From an uncultured Campylobacter sp. (GTDB taxonomy: Bacteria > Campylobacterota > Campylobacteria > Campylobacterales > Campylobacteraceae), in assembly GCF_937973075.1 (NCBI RefSeq), contig NZ_CALBWL010000044.1, forward strand, positions 1 through 8,917: a DNA stretch of 8,917 nt, given 5' to 3'. The notes beneath the pieces were generated by a model. It saw only the letters and a list, made by a program, of their open reading frames with translations. It did no database searches and had not been told where the DNA came from. The first letter of the stretch is position 1. Each line of letters begins with the position of its first letter. Below, piece after piece: positions 1 through 5,888 of this stretch. Both the position numbers and the translations under genes were made by a program.

Positions 1-1099
1 CCTCGCTAAATTCCAGCTCGACGCCCTCGGTCTTTAAAAGCGCCGAGTACTGCTTAAGAAGCGAATTTTTTGGCTTGGTTAAAATTTCGCACAGCGCCGC
101 CTCGTCCAAGCTGTCAAGCTCGACGCGAAGCGGGAAGCGCCCCTGAAGCTCGGGTATTAGATCGCTCGGCTTGCTAATATGAAAAGCTCCCGCGGCGATA
201 AAAAGGATGTGATCGGTGTCGATATTGCCGAATTTCGTGCTTACGCTGCTGCCCTCCACGATCGGAAGCAGATCGCGCTGTACGCCCTCTTTGCTCGGAT
301 CCTGCCTGCCGCTATTGCCGCTTGAGACAGCCACCTTATCGATCTCGTCGATAAAGATGATGCCCTCGTTTTGCGCACGCCTAACGGCTTCGGCTTTGAT
401 GCTCTCCATATCTAAGACCTTCTCGCTAGCCTCGCTTTTAAGGGCAACTTTGGCGTCTTTTACCTTCATCTCTTTTTTGCTTTTGCGCGTCGAAATTCCG
501 ATTACTTTGATGAAGCTTTCCTGCATATTCGCCATCTCGGGCGGCAAATTCGGATTTGACTCAAGCGCGTTTTCGCTCACTTCGATCTCGATACTAAGAT
601 CGTCCAGATCGCCGTGCTCGAGCTTGGCAGCCATCTTTTCGTAGCTTTTTTCGTAATCAGCGACCTTCTCCTCGCTCGCACCGCGCGGAAGCGGCGGAAG
701 GACTTTTTCTAAAATTTTACGCTTGATATAATCATCGATCTTGTCTTTGTTTTTTTCAAATTCCTCGCCGCGCACTAAATTTACCGACGCAGCAGCCAGA
801 TCGCGCACCATGCTCTCCACGTCGCGCCCTACGAAGCCCACTTCGGTGTATTTGCTCGCCTCAACCTTGATAAAAGGAAGCCCAAACATCTTCGAAAGCC
901 TGCGAGCGATCTCGGTCTTGCCCACGCCGGTAGATCCGATCATTAGGATGTTTTTGGGCATCACCTCGTTTTTCATCTCATCTTCAAGCGCCATTCTGCG
1001 GTAGCGATTTCGCAAAGCCACCGCTATCGTGCGTTTGGCGCTATTTTGTCCGATTATATATTCGTCTAGTTTTTCTACGATCTGCTTTGGCGTCATCAT
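1..1099 (-). CDS. hslU: HslU (ClpY), AAA+ unfoldase subunit of the HslVU protease, C-terminus cut by window edge
   Basis: HslU is the ATP-driven hexameric unfoldase that feeds substrates into the HslV peptidase in the cytoplasm. About 366 residues are present. Visible are the N-terminal MTPKQIVEKLDEYIIGQ segment typical of HslU/ClpX, Walker A GSTGVGKTE (about residues 55-63), the pore motif GFVGRD (Phe where E. coli has Tyr), a charged insertion (I) domain, Walker B IIFIDEIDK, and the sensor/arginine-finger segment PELQGRFPLRVELD. Relative to a family length of roughly 440 residues, the last 70-80 residues lie beyond base 1. The start is ATG at 1099, in an ATGA overlap with the hslV stop, so translation is probably coupled. 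A second in-frame ATG directly follows at 1096 and could be used instead. It is the last visible gene of the rplI-hslV-hslU operon. No stop or frameshift is visible in the portion read. Confidence 0.97.
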   Translation of the reverse strand, partial: MMTPKQIVEKLDEYIIGQNSAKRTIAVALRNRYRRMALEDEMKNEVMPKNILMIGSTGVGKTEIARRLSKMFGLPFIKVEASKYTEVGFVGRDVESMVRDLAAASVNLVRGEEFEKNKDKIDDYIKRKILEKVLPPLPRGASEEKVADYEKSYEKMAAKLEHGDLDDLSIEIEVSENALESNPNLPPEMANMQESFIKVIGISTRKSKKEMKVKDAKVALKSEASEKVLDMESIKAEAVRRAQNEGIIFIDEIDKVAVSSGNSGRQDPSKEGVQRDLLPIVEGSSVSTKFGNIDTDHILFIAAGAFHISKPSDLIPELQGRFPLRVELDSLDEAALCEILTKPKNSLLKQYSALLKTEGVELEFSE

Positions 1100-1644
1100 C
1101 TCTTTTCGTCCCAAATTGCGTATGTTTTGATGTTTTCGTTTGTGTAAATGCAAATCTCGCCCGCGATTTTAAGGCTTTGCTTTACGAGTTCCTCTTCGTC
1201 TAAGCTTGCAAATTTATCCAAAGCTCGCGCTGCGCTAAGAGCGTAATTTCCGCCGCTTCCGATCGCCGCGATCTTGCCGTCGTCCGGCTCTACCACATCG
1301 CCCGTGCCGCTAAGTAGAAAGATATTTTTGCGGTCTAGCACCAGCATCATCGCTTCGAGCTTTCGCAGATACTTATCCTTGCGCCACTGCTTGCTAAATT
1401 CTATCACCGCCCTTAAAAGATCGCCCTTTGCGCCATCTAAGCACTTCTCAAACATATCAAAAAGATTAAACGCATCGGCGGTGCTGCCCGCAAAGCCCGC
1501 TAAAACATTGCCCTCTTTGCCGATCTTTCGAATTTTAGTCGCATTGCCCTTCAAGACGGTGTTTCCGAACGTAACCTGCCCGTCGCCGCCGATGACGGAG
1601 CCCTTCGCGCCTTTGTAGGCTAAAATGGTAGTCGCTTCAAACAC
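1096..1644 (-). CDS. hslV: HslV (ClpQ), threonine peptidase subunit of the HslVU protease
   Basis: HslV forms the double-hexamer proteolytic core that degrades polypeptides unfolded by HslU. The 182-residue protein has the proteasome-beta-like fold signatures: an ATTILAYKG strand carrying the presumed catalytic threonine at residue 5, IGGDGQVTFGNTVLKGNA (about 18-35), AGFAGSTADAF (about 49-59), SGTGDVVEP and IAAIGSGGNYALSAARAL, and a CIYTN motif near the end. The start codon is GTG at 1644, which overlaps the rplI stop by 8 bases (GTGTTTGA). An AGAGG ribosome site lies six bases upstream, inside rplI. This start leaves MFEA in front of the active-site Thr, whereas E. coli HslV has only the initiator Met; I recall the same extension in Campylobacter and Helicobacter orthologues. 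The stop overlaps the hslU start by 4 bases. Confidence 0.97.
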   Translation of the reverse strand: MFEATTILAYKGAKGSVIGGDGQVTFGNTVLKGNATKIRKIGKEGNVLAGFAGSTADAFNLFDMFEKCLDGAKGDLLRAVIEFSKQWRKDKYLRKLEAMMLVLDRKNIFLLSGTGDVVEPDDGKIAAIGSGGNYALSAARALDKFASLDEEELVKQSLKIAGEICIYTNENIKTYAIWDEKR

Positions 1645-2080
1645 TAGCCACCTCTATCTCAAATTTAGCGCTTATGCCGTGCTTTAGCTTGACATTTACG
1701 TCGTATATCCCGGTCGCTTTGATAGTCTCGGTCTCTAAAATTTTCTTATCGATTTCGATCCCTTTTTGCTCTTTTAGCGCGGTTGCGATCTCATCTTTGG
1801 TCACTGAGCCGAAAAGCGCGCCCCTCTCGCCCGTTTGCTTTTCGATTTTTACGCGAATCTTGGTTAGCTCCTCGGCTAATTTTTGCAAGCTCGCGACCTC
1901 GTATTTTTCTAGCTCGGCTTGCTTCTTCTTATCCGCTTCAAATTTACGCAAAACCTCCGTCGTAGCGGCTTTGGCGTAACCTTTGCCGATTAGGAAGTTG
2001 TTGCCGTAGCCGTCCTTGACCTCCTTTACCTCGCCCGCCTTTCCGAGCCCCTTAACATCTTTGATCAATAATACTTTCAT
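1637..2080 (-). CDS. rplI: 50S ribosomal protein L9
   Basis: L9 binds 23S rRNA at the base of the L1 stalk and helps keep the reading frame. The 147 residues match the usual family length. The N-terminal domain shows MKVLLIKDVKGLGKAGEV, then VKDGYGNNFLIGKGYA, the conserved L9 signature region. A long lysine/glutamate-rich connecting helix follows (about 45-75), then the C-terminal domain with ERGALFGSVTKDEIA and a closing beta segment. The ATG at 2080 is preceded by AAGGAT at a suitable distance. It is first in the rplI-hslV-hslU operon; the 8-base overlap with hslV suggests coupling of L9 synthesis to the protease genes. In C. jejuni the same three genes lie in the same order (Cj0664c-Cj0662c, from memory). 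Confidence 0.97.
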   Translation of the reverse strand: MKVLLIKDVKGLGKAGEVKEVKDGYGNNFLIGKGYAKAATTEVLRKFEADKKKQAELEKYEVASLQKLAEELTKIRVKIEKQTGERGALFGSVTKDEIATALKEQKGIEIDKKILETETIKATGIYDVNVKLKHGISAKFEIEVASV

Positions 2081-2108
2081 CCATTATCCTTTTAAATTTA
2101 GCTTTAAA

Positions 2109-2114
2109 TTTATA
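2109..2114 (-). promoter_or_regulatory. Candidate -10 element for rplI-hslV-hslU
   Basis: On the minus strand TATAAA (2114 to 2109) lies about 28 bases before the L9 start codon. A second TATAAA follows directly after the GC-rich hairpin at 2124-2119. Campylobacter promoters usually have a good -10 and no clear -35, which fits. The region is so AT-rich that either site, or neither, may be used. Confidence 0.35.
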
Positions 2115-2124
2115 AAATTTTATA

Positions 2125-2182
2125 AGCGGCGCGGGCGGATCTAAAATTTCGTGAAATTTTATGAAATTCGCCCGCAGCCGCT
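2125..2182 (-). terminator. Strong bulged GC-rich hairpin between argG and rplI, likely argG terminator or rplI leader element
   Basis: AGCGGCGCGGGCG (2125-2137) pairs with CGCCCGC-A-GCCGCT (2169-2182), giving 13 base pairs with one bulged base at 2176 and a 31-base AT-rich loop. The loop holds further AAATTT palindromes. In the minus direction, which is the argG and rplI direction, the stem is followed by TTATAAAATTTTATAAA. This is AU-rich but not a clean U-run, so it is not a textbook intrinsic terminator. Position favours ending argG transcription just upstream of the rplI promoter. Confidence 0.5.
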
Positions 2183-2261
2183 CGCTACTTTTCCGATAAA
2201 TTTTAAAATTTCGTTTTGTGAAATTTGCCTGCACACCTTGCCGCTATAGGCAAAATTTCAT

Positions 2262-3482
2262 CTAAAGCTTGCGTCCGTTCTTTCCCGCGATGATAAATCT
2301 TAGAGCGCTTAGCTTGATAAATCCGTCGCCGTCTTTTTGATTGAAAACCTTATCCTCTTCAAACGTCACGAAATCGGTATTAAACAAACTATCGCTCTTA
2401 CTTTCCCTGCCTAGCACGGTCACGTTGCCCTTATAAAGCTCTACCTTAACCTTGCCGTTTACGTGCTCTTGGGATTTGTTTATCAGCTCTTGAAGCAGCA
2501 AGCGCTCCGGGCTGAACCAAAAGCCATTGTATATAAGCTCGGCATAGCGCGGCATCAGATCGTCTTTTAGATGCGCCGCACCGCGATCTAGCGTGATGCT
2601 CTCGATCGCGCGGTGAGCCTTTAGCATAATCGTGCCGCCCGGAGTTTCGTAGCAGCCGCGGCTCTTCATGCCGACATAGCGGTTTTCAACAAGATCGAGC
2701 CTGCCGATGCCGTTTTTAGCGCCGAGTTCGTTAAGTGCTGCCAGCATCTCGTGCGGTTTAAGCGCCTTGCCGTTTAGTTTTACGGGATCACCATGCTTAT
2801 ATTCAATCTCGATGATCTCGCTCTTATCTGGCGCATTTTTAGGGCTTACGGTCCATCGCCACATATCCTCCTCGGGCGCATGGGCGGGATCTTCCAGCAC
2901 CAAGCCTTCGTAGGATATGTGAAGGATATTCGCATCCATCGAATACGGCGACTTGCCTGGCTTTGAAGCGATATCGATGCCGTTTTTCTTAGCGTAGGCA
3001 AGCAATTTCTCGCGAGAGTTCAGATCCCATAGCCTCCACGGCGCAATCACCTTAATATCGGGATTTAGCGCGTATGCGCCAAGCTCGAAGCGGACTTGAT
3101 CGTTACCCTTGCCGGTTGCGCCGTGGCTTATGGCGTCCGCGCCGGTCTTTTTCGCAATCTCGACTAGCTTTTTAGCGATCAGCGGGCGCGCAATCGATGT
3201 GCCCAAAAGATACTCGCCCTCATAGACGGCATTTGCACGAAACATCGGGAAAACGTAATCTCGCACAAATTCTTCGCGCAGATCCTCTACGAAGATATTT
3301 TCCTTTTTGATGCCCAGTTTCACAGCTTTGTTTTTGATCGGCTCCAAATCCTCGTTCTGACCGATATCTGCGGTGAAAGTCACCACATCGCAGCCGTAAG
3401 TATCACCGAGCCACTTTAAAATAATGCTAGTATCTAGCCCTCCAGAATACGCCAAAACGACCTTTTTTACATCTTTTGCCAT
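2262..3482 (-). CDS. argG: Argininosuccinate synthase
   Basis: ArgG joins citrulline and aspartate using ATP to make argininosuccinate, the penultimate step of arginine synthesis, in the cytoplasm. The 406-residue protein starts MAKDVKKVVLAYSGGLDTSI; SGGLDTS (about 13-19) is the PP-loop of the N-type ATP pyrophosphatase family. Also visible are SHGATGKGNDQVRFE, the substrate-binding stretch KSPYSMDANILH, and GCYETPGGTIM. I chose ATG at 3482 rather than farther upstream starts because it has AAGGA six bases before it, the protein then has the family length, and a longer frame would run through the divergent S4 gene. It appears to be a single-gene transcript. No ARG-box operator was recognised. 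Confidence 0.97.
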   Translation of the reverse strand: MAKDVKKVVLAYSGGLDTSIILKWLGDTYGCDVVTFTADIGQNEDLEPIKNKAVKLGIKKENIFVEDLREEFVRDYVFPMFRANAVYEGEYLLGTSIARPLIAKKLVEIAKKTGADAISHGATGKGNDQVRFELGAYALNPDIKVIAPWRLWDLNSREKLLAYAKKNGIDIASKPGKSPYSMDANILHISYEGLVLEDPAHAPEEDMWRWTVSPKNAPDKSEIIEIEYKHGDPVKLNGKALKPHEMLAALNELGAKNGIGRLDLVENRYVGMKSRGCYETPGGTIMLKAHRAIESITLDRGAAHLKDDLMPRYAELIYNGFWFSPERLLLQELINKSQEHVNGKVKVELYKGNVTVLGRESKSDSLFNTDFVTFEEDKVFNQKDGDGFIKLSALRFIIAGKNGRKL

Positions 3483-3511
3483 CTCAAATCCTTTACGTAA
3501 AATTTGGCGAA

Positions 3512-3520
3512 ATTCTACCA
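3512..3520 (-). promoter_or_regulatory. Extended -10 promoter for argG
   Basis: Read on the minus strand, 3520-3512 is TGGTAGAAT, a full match to the extended -10 form TGnTAnAAT described for Campylobacter sigma-70 promoters. It is preceded by T-rich sequence and no clear -35. It lies 30 bases before the argG start, predicting a leader of about 20-25 nt that contains the AAGGA site. Confidence 0.6.
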
Positions 3521-3527
3521 AAAATAG

Positions 3528-3533
3528 TTTAAT
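3528..3533 (+). promoter_or_regulatory. Weak candidate -10 for the S4-tsaE-lptB operon
   Basis: TTTAAT (3528-3533) is the best -10-like hexamer for the plus-strand operon in the 88-base divergent gap. It would start transcription near 3540. It overlaps the upstream side of the argG promoter, so the two promoters may compete. No -35 is apparent, and TAAACT at 3558-3563 is an alternative that would give a nearly leaderless message. Confidence 0.25.
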
Positions 3534-3570
3534 AGTTGCTTTTAAGGCAAATATCGCTAAACTCACGCTT

Positions 3571-3816
3571 ATGAGAATCGATAAATTTTTAAATGCAGTC
3601 AATATCACCAAACGGCGCGCCATCAGCGAAGATATGTGCAAAAGCGGCGTCGTAGCCGTAAACGGCGCGGTAGTAAAGCCCGCCAAAGAGCTTAAAATCG
3701 GCGATGTAATCACAATAAGCTTTTTGGATAGAAAACAAAGCTTTAAGGTCCTAGCCTTTCCTAGCGCAAAAAATACGCCCAAAAGCGAGCAAGCAAAGTA
3801 TGTCCAAGAGCTTTGA
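3571..3816 (+). CDS. Small S4-domain RNA-binding protein (Hsp15/RqcP type)
   Basis: The 81-residue protein is almost entirely one S4 domain: MRIDKFLNAV, then ITKRRAISEDMC, SGVVAVNGAVVKPAKELKIGDVITI (about 25-49), and a short beta tail. This size and the opening pattern resemble B. subtilis YabO/RqcP and E. coli Hsp15, which bind 50S ribosomes carrying a stalled peptidyl-tRNA. The ortholog I recall in C. jejuni is Cj0667. The start is ATG 3571; no in-frame ATG, GTG or TTG lies between the divergent promoter and this codon, and longer versions would run back into argG. No Shine-Dalgarno motif is within 15 bases; the nearest AAGG is at 3544-3547, 24 bases upstream. It is first in an operon with tsaE (17-base overlap) and lptB. 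The domain call is firm; an RqcP role is inference. Confidence 0.9.
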   Translation: MRIDKFLNAVNITKRRAISEDMCKSGVVAVNGAVVKPAKELKIGDVITISFLDRKQSFKVLAFPSAKNTPKSEQAKYVQEL

Positions 3817-4207
3817 ACTCATCTGCGGCGAGGATGAAATTTCACGCCTCGTGCAGGCTCTGCCAAAAAGCGGCATAATCTTGCTAATCGGCGATCTTGC
3901 CAGCGGCAAAACGACTCTTGCGCGCGCGATCGTGCGGGCTCACGGGTTAGACGAGCACGTGAGTTCGCCGACATTTTCGATCATGCAAAACTATGGCGAA
4001 ATTTATCATTACGACATCTATAACGGCGGCTGTGAGGGGATTTTAAAAAACGGACTATTTGAAAATTTATTTGAAGAGGGGCTTCATCTGGTTGAATGGG
4101 CGGATGAAAATTTGATCAATTTACTTAAAAAATATGAGCTTGATTTTTGCGTAGTGAGGATCACGCCGCACGCGCAAGGGCGAAAATACGAGGTAAGCTA
4201 TGCATAA
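3800..4207 (+). CDS. tsaE: TsaE, ATPase for tRNA threonylcarbamoyladenosine (t6A) synthesis
   Basis: TsaE is the small P-loop ATPase that works with TsaB and TsaD to complete t6A37 formation on ANN-decoding tRNAs. The 135-residue protein shows Walker A GDLASGKT (about 31-38), the SSPTFSIMQNY switch segment (about 55-65), an HYDIYN motif resembling the family's HxDLYR, and HLVEWADE near the C-terminal third, resembling the usual IEWPE. Length agrees with the family. The ATG at 3800 lies inside the end of the S4 gene, with only a weak purine-rich stretch before it, so translation is probably coupled. It overlaps lptB by 8 bases (ATGCATAA). The C. jejuni counterpart I recall is Cj0668 in the same position. 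Confidence 0.95.
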   Translation: MSKSFELICGEDEISRLVQALPKSGIILLIGDLASGKTTLARAIVRAHGLDEHVSSPTFSIMQNYGEIYHYDIYNGGCEGILKNGLFENLFEEGLHLVEWADENLINLLKKYELDFCVVRITPHAQGRKYEVSYA

Positions 4208-4922
4208 ACTGGAAGTCAGGAGTCTTAAAAAAACCATAAAAGGCACGCCGATCATTAAGGGCATCTCGCTAGAGCTTTACAACGGCGAGATCGTGGGCCT
4301 GCTGGGTCCCAACGGCGCGGGCAAAACCACGACGTTTTATATGATCTGTGGGCTGATAAGCGCTAGCGGTGGCGATATCTTGCTTAATGAAAATAGCATC
4401 GCAAAGGTTCCGCTTCATAAGCGCGCTAAGCTCGGCATCGGCTACCTGCCACAAGAAAGCAGCATCTTTAAGGAGCTTAGCGTTGAAGAAAATTTAATGC
4501 TCGCCGCGGAGATCACCTATAAAAACAAGGCCGAAGCCTCACGAAAGGTTGATGAGATGCTAAATCTACTCAACATCGAGCCGATCAGATTGCGCAAAGG
4601 TGTGAGCCTAAGTGGCGGCGAGCGCAGGCGCTGCGAAATCGCGCGAAGCCTGATGATAACGCCGAAATTTCTACTTTTGGACGAGCCGTTTGCAGGCGTC
4701 GATCCGATCGCCGTTAACGATATCCAAAGCATCGTGCGCGATTTAAGCGATCTTGGCATCGGCGTGCTCATCACCGATCACAATGTCCGCGAAACGCTTG
4801 CGATCTGCGACCGTGCCTACGTCATCAAAGACGGCGAGCTTTTCGCAGGCGGCACCGCAAAAGAGATAGCTAACGATCCAAATGTCCGTAAATTCTATCT
4901 CGGCGAGGATTTTAGCATCTAA
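4200..4922 (+). CDS. lptB: LptB, ATP-binding subunit of the lipopolysaccharide export ABC transporter
   Basis: LptB hydrolyses ATP on the cytoplasmic face of the LptB2FG complex, driving LPS/LOS from the inner membrane toward the Lpt bridge. The 240 residues contain Walker A GPNGAGKTT (36-44), Q-loop YLPQESSIF (Gln 84), the signature LSGGERRR (136-143), Walker B FLLLDEPFAGVDP (156-168) and the H-loop ITDHNVRETL (His 193). The LSGGERRRCEIARSL and FAGVDPIAV wording and the overall length are characteristic of LptB rather than of branched-chain amino-acid transporters of similar size. ATG 4200 has GAGG at 4190-4193. It is the last gene of the S4-tsaE-lptB operon. In C. jejuni (Cj0669) rpoN follows immediately; here no gene follows. 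Confidence 0.96.
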   Translation: MHKLEVRSLKKTIKGTPIIKGISLELYNGEIVGLLGPNGAGKTTTFYMICGLISASGGDILLNENSIAKVPLHKRAKLGIGYLPQESSIFKELSVEENLMLAAEITYKNKAEASRKVDEMLNLLNIEPIRLRKGVSLSGGERRRCEIARSLMITPKFLLLDEPFAGVDPIAVNDIQSIVRDLSDLGIGVLITDHNVRETLAICDRAYVIKDGELFAGGTAKEIANDPNVRKFYLGEDFSI

Positions 4923-4930
4923 GCCGGCAA

Positions 4931-4964
4931 GGGCGTTTTAGATTTTTAGCCCCCACTTTTTTTT
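4931..4964 (+). terminator. Possible intrinsic terminator after lptB
   Basis: GGGC (4931-4934) can pair with GCCC (4949-4952) around a 14-base loop, and eight T residues follow at 4957-4964. It lies directly after the lptB stop. The stem is only four pairs and is separated from the T-run by four bases, so this is a modest candidate. Confidence 0.4.
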
Positions 4965-4984
4965 CGGCGCGCGCGGTTAAATTC

Positions 4985-4990
4985 TATAAT
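4985..4990 (+). promoter_or_regulatory. Orphan -10 element (TATAAT) pointing into the non-coding region
   Basis: A perfect TATAAT sits about 20 bases after the T-run that follows lptB, with the T8 tract about 20 bases upstream where Campylobacter promoters are T-rich. No gene follows on this strand until 5889. It may drive a non-coding RNA, a long leader for the propeller gene, or be a chance match in AT-rich DNA. Confidence 0.25.
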
Positions 4991-5597
4991 TTAAGTTTTG
5001 CGATTTAAATTTCAAGCGAGCAGCCGCAGCTAGTCACGCAGATGCCGCTTGATCTAAAATTTTGCGCATTAAAATTTTAAAGCCCGTAAAGCCTCGGCGC
5101 GCAAGAATTTCGCGCCTGTTTGAATTTACATATTAAATTTTGATGCGTAGCGCTTCGGCACGGGGCGCATCTCGGTACGGTTTGAATTTTGTGCTTTAAA
5201 TTTTGAAATAGTTATGACGGCGAGATTTAAACTCGGCATCTAAATCTCACGCATCAATTTTTGAAGTGCGTCTCGGGCTCGTTTTTAAATTTCAAAAGGT
5301 ATTTTGTGCACTGTAAATTTTAAATAATTTTTGCGGCAGGTTCTCTTTTCGCGACCGAAATTTACACCCGCGGTACATAAAATTTAAATCGCATTTTAAT
5401 CGCACTTTGTTTAAATTAAATCAAATTTTAAAGCGTGAGGTATCTCTAAACGCGATGTCTCCGTCTGCGCACTAAAATCACGCCCACAGTTTGCAAAAAA
5501 TATCCACTCGCAGAATTAAATTTCAAAACGAACACAGCCGCAAATGAATTACATTATGCAACGGTGCTTGAAATTACGCGCGAGATGCTGTCTAATT

Positions 5598-5616
5598 TCA
5601 CGGCTAAATTCCGTGA
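5598..5616. repeat. Short inverted repeat in non-coding region
   Basis: TCACGG and CCGTGA flank the 7-base loop CTAAATT. No T-run follows on either strand, so it does not look like a terminator. It lies 42 bases from the larger hairpin at 5659-5694. Confidence 0.5.
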
Positions 5617-5658
5617 GCGATGGCGTAAACCAAAGCGCACACAAACCTACTCACTTCG

Positions 5659-5694
5659 GCTTCGACGCATCAAATTAAAAGCGATGCGCGAAGC
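5659..5694. repeat. 12-bp bulged inverted repeat (stable hairpin) in non-coding region
   Basis: GCTTCG-A-CGCATC (5659-5671) pairs with GATGCGCGAAGC (5683-5694), giving two uninterrupted 6-bp stems separated by one bulged A, around an 11-base AT-rich loop. Neither strand shows a T-run after the stem. The architecture, two GC-rich stems with a single bulged base, resembles the hairpin at 2125-2182. Confidence 0.65.
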
Positions 5695-5888
5695 AAGGCC
5701 TTCCGACCCGCTAGAATTTTGCCGATCAAGCCGCCTCGTTTAACTAAAATTACACTTTTATTTGCTCTGCGGGTTTAAATTTCGCTCATCTTAAAGCTCG
5801 CTGCGAATTTTAAAATTTTAACCCGGCGCTCGTCGCTTCCCTTAAAATTTTAAAATTCTTAAAATTTTGGCGAGATCAAGGAGAGATT

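Larger units (their letters stand above)
2081..2261. other. Intergenic spacer between argG and rplI, rich in AAATTT palindromes
   Basis: This 181-base spacer has no credible gene. It contains about nine AAATTT hexamers by hand count, often within longer palindromes such as TATAAAATTTTATA. It also holds the GC-rich inverted repeat described separately. It should carry the end of the argG transcript and the start of the rplI-hslV-hslU transcript. A smaller inverted repeat (TTGCC/GGCAA around a TATAGC loop) sits within 25 bases after the argG stop and lacks a following T-run. Confidence 0.8.
4923..5888. other. 966-base non-coding region between lptB and the beta-propeller gene
   Basis: Neither strand has an open frame of 60 codons here, and no frame I checked looked like a recognisable protein. 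It holds about fifteen AAATTT hexamers, several inverted repeats (6 bp at 5096-5116; 6 bp at 5598-5616; 12 bp at 5659-5694), an imperfect repeat of about 25 bases (5186-5210 and 5301-5327), and a perfect TATAAT at 4985-4990. No tRNA T-loop motif, tmRNA-like end or CRISPR repeat was seen. In C. jejuni, rpoN occupies this position; I could not find its C-terminal RpoN box or other traces. Confidence 0.75.

Noticed and set aside
216..1004. Plus-strand open frames opposite hslU (216-644 and 741-1004)
   Set aside because: They are antisense shadows of a clear hslU frame, with serine/leucine-rich unnatural composition.
1274..1979. Plus-strand open frames opposite hslV and rplI
   Set aside because: They mirror well-identified genes and have no ribosome sites or recognisable domains.
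2052..2234. 60-codon minus-strand frame across the rplI start and spacer
   Set aside because: Its Lys/Phe-rich composition reflects the AAATTT repeats, and it overlaps rplI out of frame.
3424..3570. Upstream extension of the S4 gene frame
   Set aside because: It overlaps the start of argG and its promoter, and the extra residues are unlike any S4 protein.
3483..3782. Upstream extension of the argG frame (506 codons in all)
   Set aside because: It would run antisense through the S4 gene and past the argG promoter; ATG 3482 has a ribosome site and gives the normal 406-residue protein.
4269..4774. Minus-strand frames opposite lptB
   Set aside because: Antisense shadows of a complete ABC ATPase gene.
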